Source: Lophium mytilinum (taxonomy: Eukaryota > Ascomycota > Dothideomycetes > Mytilinidiales > Mytilinidiaceae). From it: 64,000 nt of DNA. The notes beneath the pieces were generated by a model. The model was not told the origin of the DNA. It saw nothing but the letters and a program-made list of their open reading frames with translations, and did no database searches. Location: positions 901,032-965,031 of the forward strand of contig MU004182.1 of NCBI GenBank assembly GCA_010093605.1, in the 5' to 3' direction. Below are positions 29,637 through 40,700 of this stretch, piece by piece. Positions within the stretch are counted from its first letter, which is position 1, and every line of letters begins with the position of its first letter. A program made the translations under genes and the position numbers.

Positions 29637-31030
29637 TCAAGGATTCGAGTGAGACCATTGAGCCGTGCCACCACATGAGGAAGCTTTCTTAAACTCGTCT
29701 ATTCTAGCCATATTCCATCCCGAGTCCCAGGTCAACTCTGTGTCCCTGTCCGGTGACTGGCTGTGGCCCAGACGAAAGTGGTGAGCAAGTTGGCAAGTTG
29801 TGTTGTGGTGAACGTATTGGAAACAGTAGCGGTCGGTATTGCATGCGTCTTTACATTGATCCAGAGTCTTGTCAAACAGTGGTTTAGGATTCACGCCATC
29901 GTCTTCCGACATATTCGTCCAGTTGTAGGCTATCGGGGTGATAGAGGGCTCTACTATTGCACCATACAGCTCTTCAAAGAGCAGTGGTGTCTAGCAGTGT
30001 GAGCACGTGCCCTCGGGAGGTTGATTAGAACTCGTTATTAAGAACTCACAGTTGAATTTCTCTTCATTTCCCAATCCCACAGGTCGCCCACATCCTTATC
30101 GCTTAAGTGGTGAAGTGTGATGATAGGCTCACACCATTGCTCCGGCCCAAAACGAAGTGTAGAGACCTTCTCTCCGTTTATCAGCGGCCAGTAACCCTTC
30201 AAAGTGATGCCGATGTCTTTGAATACTCTAGCTAGGACTTCGTCTCCGCAGCATTCTCCCTTCATATCCAGTCCAAATTGATGGTTGCCCACAGAGTATT
30301 CGTCTCTGAATTTCCGGCCATATGATGCCAGCTCTCCAAGTGCTTTCCGGGAGAGGATCAACCCACTACCGCCGTGACCGAAGACAGGCTTCTTCGCGGG
30401 CCACACGGGAGATCCCATATATAACGGCTGCTCGGGATCCAGATGCGAGAGGAAGCGCAAAAGGTTATCCCAGACAACATACGTGTCTAGCTCAATAAAC
30501 ACATACCAGTCTTTCTGCCTCGGCGTCTTCCATGTTAACTCCATCATGGGCAAGAACTTGTATTTGTCCAGCTTCCAGCCGTCCCCGCTCTTGCCAACAC
30601 GCTGGCCCGACGCCTTCTGCTGCTTGATGCTGTCATAGATTTTGAAGTCCGGGTTGTCGTGCTCGTATTGCTCGGAGAAGTTCTCGAGCGCATCGATGAG
30701 GTGATGGCCGTGGGCAGTTTCCTCGAAGTCGGAGAAGATGAGAAGGTCTGGGACACACGAGGTGACAGTACGGAGGTGAATTGGAAGCTTGGATTCGACC
30801 TCGCCTGCACCAAGCTTGAGCACAACTTGGATCTTATCGAATGCATGCTTGGGCAGCGCTTTGCAGGCATCAAGCGCCGAGTGATTCTTGGATAGCAGGT
30901 AGGCGGCGTCGTCCCATGTGTCGAAGCCGCGCGGGCCGGGTAGTGAAGGTATTGATGGTAGGCCAAAGTACGAATAACATAGAAATGCGATGAGCACTGT
31001 GAGCACGAGCCTGCGTGGTCTGTTCTTCAT
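29637..31030 (-). CDS. Golgi-type glycosyltransferase, GT31/Fringe-like, with C-terminal PAN/Apple-like domain
   Basis: Minus-strand exons 31030-30050 and 29990-29637 give 444 residues. A short basic cytosolic tail and one N-terminal anchor (MKNRPRRLVLTVLIAFLCYSYFG) make it a type II membrane protein. The catalytic domain has WYVFIELDTYVVW (DxD-type metal site, Glu-Leu-Asp), LYMGSPVW, FGHGGSGLILSR and GECCGDEVLARVFKDIGI, as in fungal GT31-like proteins of unknown acceptor. After the intron, a Cys-rich segment (LDQCKDACNTDRYCFQYVHH...CQLAHHF) looks like a PAN/Apple carbohydrate- or protein-binding fold. Two further in-frame ATGs lie upstream (31159 and 31189), but their extension is not membrane-like; 31030 puts the anchor at the N-terminus. 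The glycan target is unknown. Confidence 0.82.
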
Positions 31031-31773
31031 GTTGATTGCTGTGTAAGGCTGACGTGTGGATCGTGTACCCCAAGCTCCACCAACCGGAACGCCAAGCGGG
31101 GTGGAGCGAGAGCCAGCAACGTTCCTCCGACCCGTGACCTTCTGACAACTCCATTTCCCCATCGTGCTCGCCTCAAACCAGACTGACACCTCGATTCAGA
31201 CGGCAATCACTTCGTAGCGAGGGACTCTCTTATTGTGGCGCTTCTTCGAACGGGTGTCATCGTTGAGTGGCTCTTCACGACAGCCATTAATGCCCACGGC
31301 AGGTCTCGCCCAGCCTTGTTTGGTTCTGATTTGCTCCTCTAGAAATATGGCTTTCGTCCCGCTCTGGTACTGATGCCTTTTTACTTGGCGATGGGGCTGA
31401 GACGATGCGTTTTTACTTCAGCTCGTCGGCATTTGCCATGCACGATATCACCCCTAGCTTTCACTGGATGCCACCCTCGTATAACTCCTGCTTTCTCGTT
31501 TACCCTTCCGCCACCGGACTTGGCTTTCTATAGTGCTTCAAACCTTCTTTCTGCCAACTCTTAACTGCGCCTTTTGAGGAGGTGTCGCAGTCCAGGGCAG
31601 CTCAGCCGTGGCGTTCTTGTTGGGAATAGCGGAGAGGCACCTAGGGGCGGCCCACATATAAGGCTGTACCTTTCCTACAGCACTTTCCTTTTTCACATTC
31701 TGTCCATTGTAAAAGTGAACAACTTTAAGTAATATACTACATTCGTTGAAGAAACACCTCCCAGTCTTTCATC
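31031..31773. other. Divergent promoter region
   Basis: 743 bp between the glycosyltransferase (minus) and the Cys-rich secreted protein (plus). A TATAAGG at 31657-31663 is about 111 bp before the latter's start. No supported gene. Confidence 0.5.
31657..31663 (+). promoter_or_regulatory. TATA-like box of the Cys-rich secreted protein gene
   Basis: TATAAGG at a typical distance (about 111 bp) upstream of the ATG, followed by a C/T-rich leader and an A-rich stretch before the start codon. Confidence 0.4.
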
Positions 31774-32504
31774 ATGAAGCTATCTACCGTCCTACTCCCA
31801 GCCATCTTTGCGTGCGGCACCCTCGCCGAAGATTTCTTCAGATTCGCCCAGGGCGGCATGTTTGACAAGAGAGTATCATGTGGTCGAGGCAATACGTGCC
31901 GGGAAGCTTGCGGCGGTGGAGCAACCGAGTGCGGCTCCAGTGGAACATATTGCTACGATCCGACTCTAGGAGAGGTTGGTAGTATTCCAATCCTTTACAT
32001 TCGAAACTAACACAGTCTGAATTGGTAGACTTGCTGCGGAGACTCTGGATACTACTGTGCTGCCGGGAAGTACTGTGCACCGATCGACGGATACTGTTGC
32101 TTCAACGTAAGTACACTACCTCGCTGATAGATCGATCGGTCTTAGGCACTAATAGTACGCAGGGCGAGACGCCTGAGCAATGCGCTGTCCGACAGACTCT
32201 GACCTTCCCTGCTGTCTCCGCAACGGTCTTCTCTTCCGTCGAAGCCTCGAGCGCATCCTCAACCCCTGTGGTCGAGCCCTCGTCGATCGACTCCTCTTCG
32301 GTCTTCGTGCCCTCTTCAGTCATCGCGCCTTTGACCTCCGCTCCTAGCCTAGTGCCAACTACATCGACCGGCAACGCGTCCTTCTCTACTGCTACACTAG
32401 CTACTACCAGCGCTGCTCAGTTTACTGGCGCGGCTGTGAAGAAGGACAGTACGCTAGGAGCGTTCATCATGGGCGCTCTAGGTCTGCTGGCTGCCGCAGT
32501 CTAA
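31774..32504 (+). CDS. Small secreted cysteine-rich protein, probably GPI-anchored
   Basis: Three exons, 31774-31974, 32029-32106 and 32163-32504; 206 residues. A signal peptide (MKLSTVLLPAIFACGTLA) precedes a compact cysteine domain (about 30-95) with roughly a dozen Cys: VSCGRGNTCREACGGGATECG, then TCCGDSGYYCAAGKYC and GYCC, a spacing also seen in fungal granulin- or chitin-binding-like folds. A Ser/Thr/Val-rich, probably O-glycosylated stalk follows (about 105-185), then a short hydrophobic C-terminus (GAFIMGALGLLAAAV) typical of GPI-anchor signals. I know similar proteins as uncharacterised cell-wall proteins. Both introns are phase 0 and flank the second cysteine block. Confidence 0.85.
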
Positions 32505-33072
32505 GTCCTATACTATGTCTCGTGCATGCCGCCATCTAGGTGGCCCTCACGTTCCTTACGATGGGTAGGCACGAGGTCAGAGCCTCACACTCGTGGTGAC
32601 ATAATGGGTAGCATATTTAGTACGGAATAAGTTGATGGATATTCATGGGCCAACATTGTGTAATATTGGGACATGATCATGGAATAATATATCGCAATTG
32701 GCTACACTTTTGATCACTGCAGATGAAGATTTGATTTATGACAATTGATCTGTTGCATACCAGCCAGCATGTATGTGAGGCTGTGAAGGACTTCTGACAG
32801 TGGCAAGTAGATGTAAGCAAGGCAGTGTAAGAGGCAGCCTGATTTGAAGCATGTGGAATCTTACATCTCGTCACGATCCTGTTCCGACATACCGAGGGTG
32901 TCTCCATGATATATCGACGTCGCCAGAATGTCACAGCTCATAGCTCGATTCACACACAGATTCCTTTTCCTTATTTCACCCATTATGGGTGGCTCCGACG
33001 GGGTATAACTGTATTCAAAATACCATCCCGAGTCCCTAGGATCCGGACTTCGTAGAAAAACCTTTTCTCCTC
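32505..33072. other. Intergenic between convergent genes
   Basis: 568 bp between the Cys-rich protein and GRC3. No open frame of interest; it contains the 3' ends of both transcripts. Confidence 0.5.
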
Positions 33073-35206
33073 CTACTTGAACCGCCTCAATTTCCGCAAC
33101 ATGTGCAACTTTCCCCACCCCTCCACCTCCTCCGCGTCTGCCACCCACGGGCCCATAATGATACCGCTTTTTCCAACACGCCACGCCGCGTCTTTGTCCG
33201 GATTCAGGCCCATAACGCCCTTCTTCCTCGCCATTTGGTCAAACTGTGTGTCCTCTAGGTACGCCCACGCGGGGTGGTCACAACATCCAAAAACAAGCAC
33301 TGTCTTTTGCGGGTCAAGTTCCGCAACAAGGGCACTATGCGTAGACGGAACGAGGATCTCGAGAGCCCGCGTATGAGCGTCAAAGCCCCGAATGAGTGCT
33401 GTGCACACCACTTTGGTCGTCCCTGGATCCAGGGGGGTAACCACGTTGTTCTGGTCCGGCGGGAAGTACGGAATGCCAGCTAACCGTGCAGGAATGGAAG
33501 AAGCTGGGCCGTAATGGGCTCGAAGCGTCACGTCTTCGGGGGCGCAAGGGAGATTCCCGTACTGGGCTTGGATGGCGGGGTCTGAAGTCTCCACAATGGT
33601 AATGAGTGAGCCATTAAGAATGGTGGCAATGCAGCTGGCGTCGGTCCATTCGCTTAGCATTAGGACCCCGATAAAATCGAGAGAGTCTGACGGGTCAGGG
33701 CCATAATGAACGTCCCAGGGGCTGGTCCGGGAGAGCGTAGTAGGGTTGTATATCCGCTGTCCGGTAACCTCATCAAGGTCCTCGCAGTGGAAGTACGACA
33801 GCATGTGCATGCTTGCCAGCCTAGAGTCTGTTCGGAGTGGTATCGCATTTGGGTGCGCTTCAATGGCGCTAAATTCTATGCCATCCTTCTCGCAGGCTGC
33901 TCGTACTGGGCCGAGAAATTGCTCATCGGGCCGTCCTTCTCGTTGACCAGAATAGAAATAAGAAATGCTCGTGGGACGTATGTGACTGATGGTTCGAAGG
34001 AAAGGGTCGATGTCGTTGCTGAGCGCCCAGGCTGGAGTGTTGATTACAAGTATAGCCTTAGAATGATGGGAGTGAAGTGCCTCATATCGCTTTATAAGAT
34101 CGCTAACGCAGAGGAAGAAGTACTCGGGGTACTCCGCAATAGCGTTCAGGGGCATACAATGTGACCATATTATGTGGTTGTCTTTTCCGTCATCAGGTAT
34201 TGGGGCTGGATGACTATATGAAGGCCCGAAATTGAGCTTCCTTACCTCAACCAAAGCAATCTGGCCTTGCGGTGTATATTCCGGTTTGGAGGCATCCAGA
34301 TCCAAAAAGAACACAGAAGCCTCAGATTCGTCTTTCATCGAAGTCAACATATGATTGATCGAACAGTTCGCGTACGTATTTTTTCCGCTGTGTTTTGTTC
34401 CCGCAATCATTATTTTTGGGCTTTTAATAACGCATAACTTTAGAATGAGGCCTGGCGACAGAGCGGCCACTGGGATGAACGAGCGCTTGAGTTCGTCACC
34501 CACATTCCGATAGGCTGTTGTAAAGGAGCGGCGAAAATCTTGATTCTTTGCGACTGCCCCGATTTTCGTGAATAAATCGGAAAATTGTTCCAATAGCTTC
34601 ATACTGGGGCATGTTCTCATGCGAACAACAGAGCTTCCAATTGCCTCAACAACTGGCAAAGAGTGTGTACATAGAGCGAAGACGCGTTGTGGCGAGTTCT
34701 TTGCCTTTAAGACGGCACCATTAAGAATAACAACGCCTGATTCGATGAAAATATCGTAGACTCCAATGTTTACAATAGTCTCGCGGTGCCGAAGTTCGAT
34801 CGTTAGCTCCTCGTAGGTGTCAATTAATATATTGGTTTGGTTTCCCTTCCATGTCGTCAAGGGTGCGTCGACTCGAGGGTTCTCTTCGGAGCTGTCGTGT
34901 TCTTTATCCAGCTCGTACGTAGGGTTAGCATCCTCAAGCGGATTATAGTCCGAGCTGCTAGCGGAGGGTTGCTCGCTTTTGAGCTCTACAACCACACTTT
35001 TGAATGCGAGATCCACGTAACCTGACGAAGTCTCTAAAGTGCGCTGACGGGCTGCTGCAAAAGCGCTCACTGGTCGAGCTTCTGCCAATTTTGCTACAGA
35101 CACTATCAGGAAATGAAAGCTTAGAATAAGTGAGAAGAGAAGGCTTACTATTAGCTTTATCACCGCGGGGAGGACTCTCTTCAGCTCTCCTCTTCAAAGA
35201 CGGCAT
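33073..35206 (-). CDS. GRC3: Polynucleotide 5'-hydroxyl kinase Grc3
   Basis: Minus-strand exons 35206-35149 and 35102-33073 give 695 residues. The N-terminus MPSLKRRAEESPPRGDKAN is basic, as expected for a nucleolar protein. Family text includes GVYDIFIESGVVILNGA, the P-loop region IMIAGTKHSGKNTYANCSINHML, FFLDLDASKPEYTPQGQIALVEV, and the C-terminal VGKSGIIMGPW...GWGKLHMLRKLRRF. Grc3/NOL9 phosphorylates RNA 5' ends during ITS2 processing with Las1. The P-loop is unusual: the residue after the GK lysine is Asn instead of Ser/Thr, and the following LDLD(P)GQPE block reads LDLDASKPE. The frame is intact over the normal length, so the gene is probably functional but may have altered metal/ATP handling. 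It is divergent from RPA34. Confidence 0.85.
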
Positions 35207-35421
35207 GGCGCCGCTCTGTGCGCTGTTGAGCTAAGCAGGTGCAGATACTTTTCCTCCCAGACGGTAGAGCTTTGAGGCGGCGTGGACGGAAGGTTAACGC
35301 GACGTGAAGGTGACTAAGCAGAATGAGTAGCGGCTTGGCCGATACGGTCTGTGCACGTCTCAAAACTTTTTTACAAGTGGAGTGCGAAACATCAACGCCG
35401 AACGATGACACCGTTTTTGCA

Positions 35422-36752
35422 ATGAAGGAGGCCACGAAGAAGAAAGTGCTTCTGCCGAAGGGCCGGACAAGCTCAAAGAAGGATACGAAGGTCCTACCGC
35501 CGCCAGCAAAGAAATATCATCTGAGTGCGGAGACCATTGACGACAGCGACAGCAGCGACGCCGAAACTGGAGCTGAGACAAACAAGCTTGAGACACCTAC
35601 TAGCAAGAAGCCGCTCATATCGACAACGAGGATTGAGCCTCCGAAACCCAAGTCGAAGCTCAATGGACACATCGAAAAGGCTTCGAACAAAATTCAGCCA
35701 GTGAATGGCGCAACGAAGCCTAAGAGCGCGGAAGTTTCTCCAGTGGACAGTGACAGCGATAGCAATAGCGGAACAGAAAAGGAGGTTCGGTCGGGAAGCG
35801 ACAGCGCCAGTACGAAAGACAGTGAAAGCGAAAGCGGCGGAGACAGCGAGAGCGGGGATGACGAGAATGAAGTCGCAGAAGAGAGGCTTGTCGCTCAATT
35901 AGCAAATGCGTATGCGAAGCACCGCTGTCAGTCGTTGTGGCAACGCTGATGAATAGTATAGTCAACCCGCCCCCGCTCGAAGCCACACGGTCCAGCTTCA
36001 GGCCGCTCGTCCATTCGAACCTCCGCAAGGCTTCAATGCCGTGTCCGCACGTCCAGCAGCGTCGTCGAATGTAATGGAACTTTTCAATCAAGGCAGCGCA
36101 TCCGAGAAGAAGCAAATATGGCACATTACAGTCCCGGAAGGAGTATCAATTGAGTCCCTGAAGGAGGTTGCATACAACAAAATCGCGAACGGCGACGCAG
36201 TCATAAACCACAAGGGCGCTGAATATGGATTTAAGACCCAAAAGAAGGGAGAAGAAGGCATCACTAAAGTCATGTTGCCGGGGCCTGAAGGCTACACAAC
36301 AGGTTGGTGCAATTATTCCTGTTCAAGATATGAATTGTGTCTCTAACAGTCTAGTCCCTACCCGAATCGCACGCACCCTCAACCTTCAGCAGATAATTCA
36401 GTTGCCAAAACTCAGCTTGGCGCAAGCAAATCAAGGCAGTGGCTCCAAGACTCCCTCTACTAAAGCTCCACGGCCACAGCCAAAAGGGCTTCGGATGCGA
36501 TTTCTTCCGTCTGGGTTTGGTGATGTGGAACCAGGGACGATCGGCTCATCAGACAGCGAGGCTGAGGTGAGGAAGCCGAGTAGTGCCAATAAACTCCATC
36601 CTCCTAAGAAGCGAAAACACGAAGACACGAATGGAGACCAACACGAGAAGCCGAAGAAGGCCAAGAAGTCAAAAGACCCAGAACATGAGAAACGGAAAGC
36701 GGAGAAGAAGGCTCGGAAAAGAGAAAGAGATGAAGCCAGGGTTGGTGCATGA
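35422..36752 (+). CDS. RPA34: RNA polymerase I subunit Rpa34.5 family
   Basis: Three exons, 35422-35909, 35962-36302 and 36355-36752, give 408 residues. The N-terminal half is Lys/Ser/Asp/Glu-rich and disordered (LLPKGRTSSKKDTK, repeated DSDSDSNSG and SESESGGDSESG), a likely casein-kinase-2 target. The second exon gives RPFEPPQGFNAVSA...KKQIWHITVPEGVSIESLKEVAYNKIANGDAVINHKGAEYGF, which I recognise as the dimerisation module of Rpa34.5 (partner of Rpa49). The third gives TRIARTLNLQQII and a Lys-rich tail (PPKKRKHEDTNG, KKAKKSKDPEHEKRKAEKKARKR), the nucleolar basic tail typical of the family. The start at 35422 is preferred; an in-frame ATG at 35323 would add 33 residues and leave only 116 bp to GRC3. 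Confidence 0.82.
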
Positions 36753-37753
36753 GGGAAGGGGCTTGGCCTTCATAGTGTACCAACTCTAGCACAGCCTCGC
36801 CTTCACGAAAGACGAAAGCTTACTAAGCAAACTAATTGTCGCCAGATCTGTGGTAATGCCGTTCCCAGTCGCAGGAAGAAGTTCATGGCGGCGGCAGAGG
36901 GCACGAGACATAGGAGGCTCCGACGCGATATGCGATACGGATGTTCAGTCAGGTCGTGCAGTATGGGGAACATCGTTAGCGGGTACGACATGTCATCGCT
37001 GAGCAGTCAACGACTGATGTTCACTAAATCGCCGGTGGTAGTATCACCTCTGCTTGAGGGTGGTAGAAGGCGATAGGATCGTCTACGCCGTAGCGCAGAC
37101 GGACTGTGAGGCAGGAGGCAGGATTAAGGAACAAGTACCATGTGAAGACGAGGGGTATGATACAAGTAGCTTGTATGTATGTACAAGACCATACGTCCCC
37201 TGTAGCTTGGCAATCAAAACGTGAAATCTTGATCTATTTAGCATTTCACTGTGTCGAGGTTTGAAAAGCAATACATCAGGCAAACTCGGCCCTTTCCGAC
37301 TAAGCGCGACAGTTGACAGCCCGGTGTGCCGGGGCTATTTTAGATAGAGATGCGATAGGCGTTTGATGGTGTTGTTCTTGGCAACGCCGGCCTTGACGCA
37401 GGAGAAGGGGATCGTCGCGCTTTCGCGATGCTAGACTCCAAAAATCAAGACTCCCATATCATGCGCTCCGAAACCCAAACCTCCCAGCACACTATGGCCA
37501 GCCGGTAGACGCTCCGCTGCCCTCGTGACGCCCCTACTCACTGCTTCCGGCCTGCTGCCCGCAGTTTTTCCACTAGCAGGTAAACAACACATCTTTCACC
37601 GCACACACGTATCCCTGCTATCCAGTGTCAACGCGACCAGTTGTCGGCGCAACGCCCGCTCCGTCTCTATCACCCAGTCACTTGCTCTAACACCTCATAG
37701 ACCTGGCCGCCTTTCATCTCATAGTAACGCGCCTTCGCCGCTGAAACCTCCGT
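36753..37753. other. Intergenic, no gene seen
   Basis: 1.0 kb between two plus-strand genes. The final 300 bp are C/T-rich, consistent with promoter and 5' leader of the ApsB-like gene. Nothing else recognised. Confidence 0.5.
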
Positions 37754-40700
37754 TTGAAGCACATGCAGTCAACACCTCCCCGGACTACCACCCCGGACGG
37801 CGCTCTCAATCTACAGCGCGCCGATCCTCCCCTTAATCCGCAGCAAGATATTTCTGCCGATGGACCCAGCATGTCTCGCGACGCCCAGGAAGGAGAGGAC
37901 GTGAAGTTATTCGACCAGTCCGACGCTGAACTCCCTCCGCTGCCCGTCGATGATGACGACAGCATTCTCCTCCGGGCCCCGAGTGACTCTGGGGACAGCC
38001 ATGTAGCCAGCGAAGGGAGCGCATTGATGGACCCAGAAATGAAGCGCCAATTGATGGATATTGAATCGAGTTTTATACCAGAGCCGTCGATACATATGGA
38101 GGCACCGCCGCCTGTTGGCGTAGACGACACATACTTGTTTGGGGGATCACCAGGACATACCAGGCCGCAGTCGCAAGTTTCTCTGCACCAGAAGAGTGCA
38201 GTGACTAGCAACACAGACGTTTCGGGCGACCATGCGACACACGATTCGTCCCTGTTATCCAACTCTCCTCCCACGCCCGCAGACGCATATAAAACACCCG
38301 GTCCGAGAAGAGAGGACGCTGACTCACAGGCCGGCCACGAATTAGATGAGGAAACAACGACTTCGGAGCCTCTGCCGTCGTCTCCGGCCGCAGCAGCAGC
38401 ACAGCGCAACATGTCGCGCGTGGCATCGAATCCTACATTCACCAAAGAATTTGTCGAGGGAGAGAGCGGTGCAGATTTAGCGGCGCACGATAAAGAGCCC
38501 GGGGAACAAGACTCTCTGGACGCCCAGCGACCGACCTCCAGCGCATCCACAGTTAAGGCGCCCGATTTCTCACCATATGAGGATGGTTCCTCCATGTCAA
38601 CCGAGCACCAAGATATGAGCATTGAAAACATCACTATTCCTATGTCTACAGCGTCTTCGAACGGCGATCGTATAAGTAAACGCCCTAGCTTTCTCCAGAA
38701 TCGGCACGCGAGCCAGAGGTCCTCCCTTTCTTCATTTACGAATCGCTCAGATTTGTCGGGTGAAGGGAATAGTGAAGCCACCTTAGGTGCAGATTACGCG
38801 CTGCAGAGTGGAGGAGCAGTGCCAAGTTCGAGTCAAAATCGCCCTAGCTTTGGCTTGTCGCGGCTTCCCAGCCTAGGAAGCATTGCTTCCTCGGTGTCGG
38901 GCTACAGCGACTCCAACCCTGCTTGGGATCGCACACGAAGCATCAGCAGCACTTCGGTTCTAGCAGGCTTGCAGACAGATAAGAATCTTGGAAGACTGGA
39001 CGAAGAAAGGCCAACGTCAACAACGCCTCCTGCTACACCAAGAGCTCCCAGCGTCAAGCCCATTGCGCCAAGCGATACAGTCATTGCCAGGCACGTTCAG
39101 GATATCCGCGTGCCGGACACTATTGCCCGGGAATACCGAGAGAAACACCTCCGCTCTCCCGATAAAAGGCAGAGCTCAGCTATGCAGTTTCATAGCCGAA
39201 GCAAGCACAACCTTACTCTCAAGGAACAGAACAGCAAAATCGACAAGCTTAGCAAGGAGAACTTTGACCTAAAACTGAAGATTCACTTTCTTGACCAAGC
39301 GCTCCAGAATCGCTCCGATGAAGGGGTCAAGGAAATGATCTCCAAGAATGTGCAGCTTCAAACAGATCTTGCCAATGAAAAGAAAGAGAGCCAGTCTATG
39401 CGACGTAAGATTCGAGAGTTAGAACGGAAGCTAAAAGCTCAAGAGGATGGACTAGCAGCGGCGCGAGAGACGACCAGCGGCTCCGAAGAAGACAAGAGTG
39501 ACCAGGATTCGAGGCAAGCGGACTTAGAAGAAGAGATATCTTGGCTGAGAGAGCGGCTCGAGACCACTGAGACCGTAGTAGAGCAGCTACGCGAAGACAA
39601 TCTGGCCAAGGAGGTCGAGAAGAGGCGCATGGCAGAATACATCAAATCCATGGGTGAAAGGAACGTTTCGGAGCCATCAGCGGGCATCAATGAAGCCATG
39701 GGCATCTGGAAAGAGGATCTTGAGGACGAGAAAGCCCGTCGCGAACAGGCTGAGACCGAAGCAGACAAGCTGCGGGAAGAAGTTCTACGTCTCAAAGAGC
39801 AATATCAGCCAGCCGCGACCCATCATAACGTCAAGAACGTCTACAACATCAGCAAACGTAACCTTACGTCCTACACTACTCGCTCACACTCAGGTTCAGA
39901 CGGTACCAATGATCAGGCTGGGGGAACAAGCGGCACAAGTAGCACCCTTGTCGATCAGCTTCGCAACGAGAATTCTGAACTACGACGAGATCTCGGAGCC
40001 CAGACGTCGATGCTCACATCTCGAAATCGTGAGCGTGAACGACTACAGCAGGAGATTGAGGACTTGAAACTTACCGCCCGTCGTGGCGACGGTGTCAGAT
40101 CCGTTGCCGGCGACAGCATTTTTGAACGATCGATATCTCGCGCTCACCAGCGATCTACCTCGAGGGCTAGCAGAGACACCCGAGTAACTCAATTGAGTGA
40201 TGCCGAGCGGGATGATTACGAGGGCAAATGCGCAGCTCTCCGAGATGAAGTCTCGCAAACAAAGTTGGTCAACCAAGATCTTGAGAGGGAACTAAACCAA
40301 CATCTCAACATTCTCGAAGAAGCTGAGAAAGAGATGGATGAGCTGAAGAAAGACATCGAATTACAATCAGAGGATCTGCAAGCTCTACAAGCAGAACGTG
40401 ACGAAGCTTTAGAGGCGTTTCAAGATAAAGAACAAGAGTGTGAGAGGTTAAGAGAAGAGGCTATCAGCACCATCGAGAGACTCGAGGATGAAATTGAGCA
40501 AAAAGAACAAGAACGGAACCGACTCATCACTGAGATAGAAAACCAAAATGAGGACTTTACCGCTCTACAACAAGAGATGAAGAATGTCAGCGAGAGCTTG
40601 GTTCAGCTCGAGGATGACCGCGAGGCGAGCTTACGGAAAATTCAACATCTCGAGCAGGAGCTAGACGACGCGAACTCCGAACTCGAAAGTCTTGACAAGC

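Noticed and set aside
35323-35421. Upstream in-frame ATG extending Rpa34.5 by 33 residues
   Set aside because: The extra text is unlike the Lys-rich start typical of the family and would leave almost no promoter opposite GRC3.
37714-38781. 355-residue minus-strand open frame over the ApsB/Mto1 gene
   Set aside because: Antisense shadow of a Ser/Asp-rich coding region; no domain, and the plus frame is clearly the gene.
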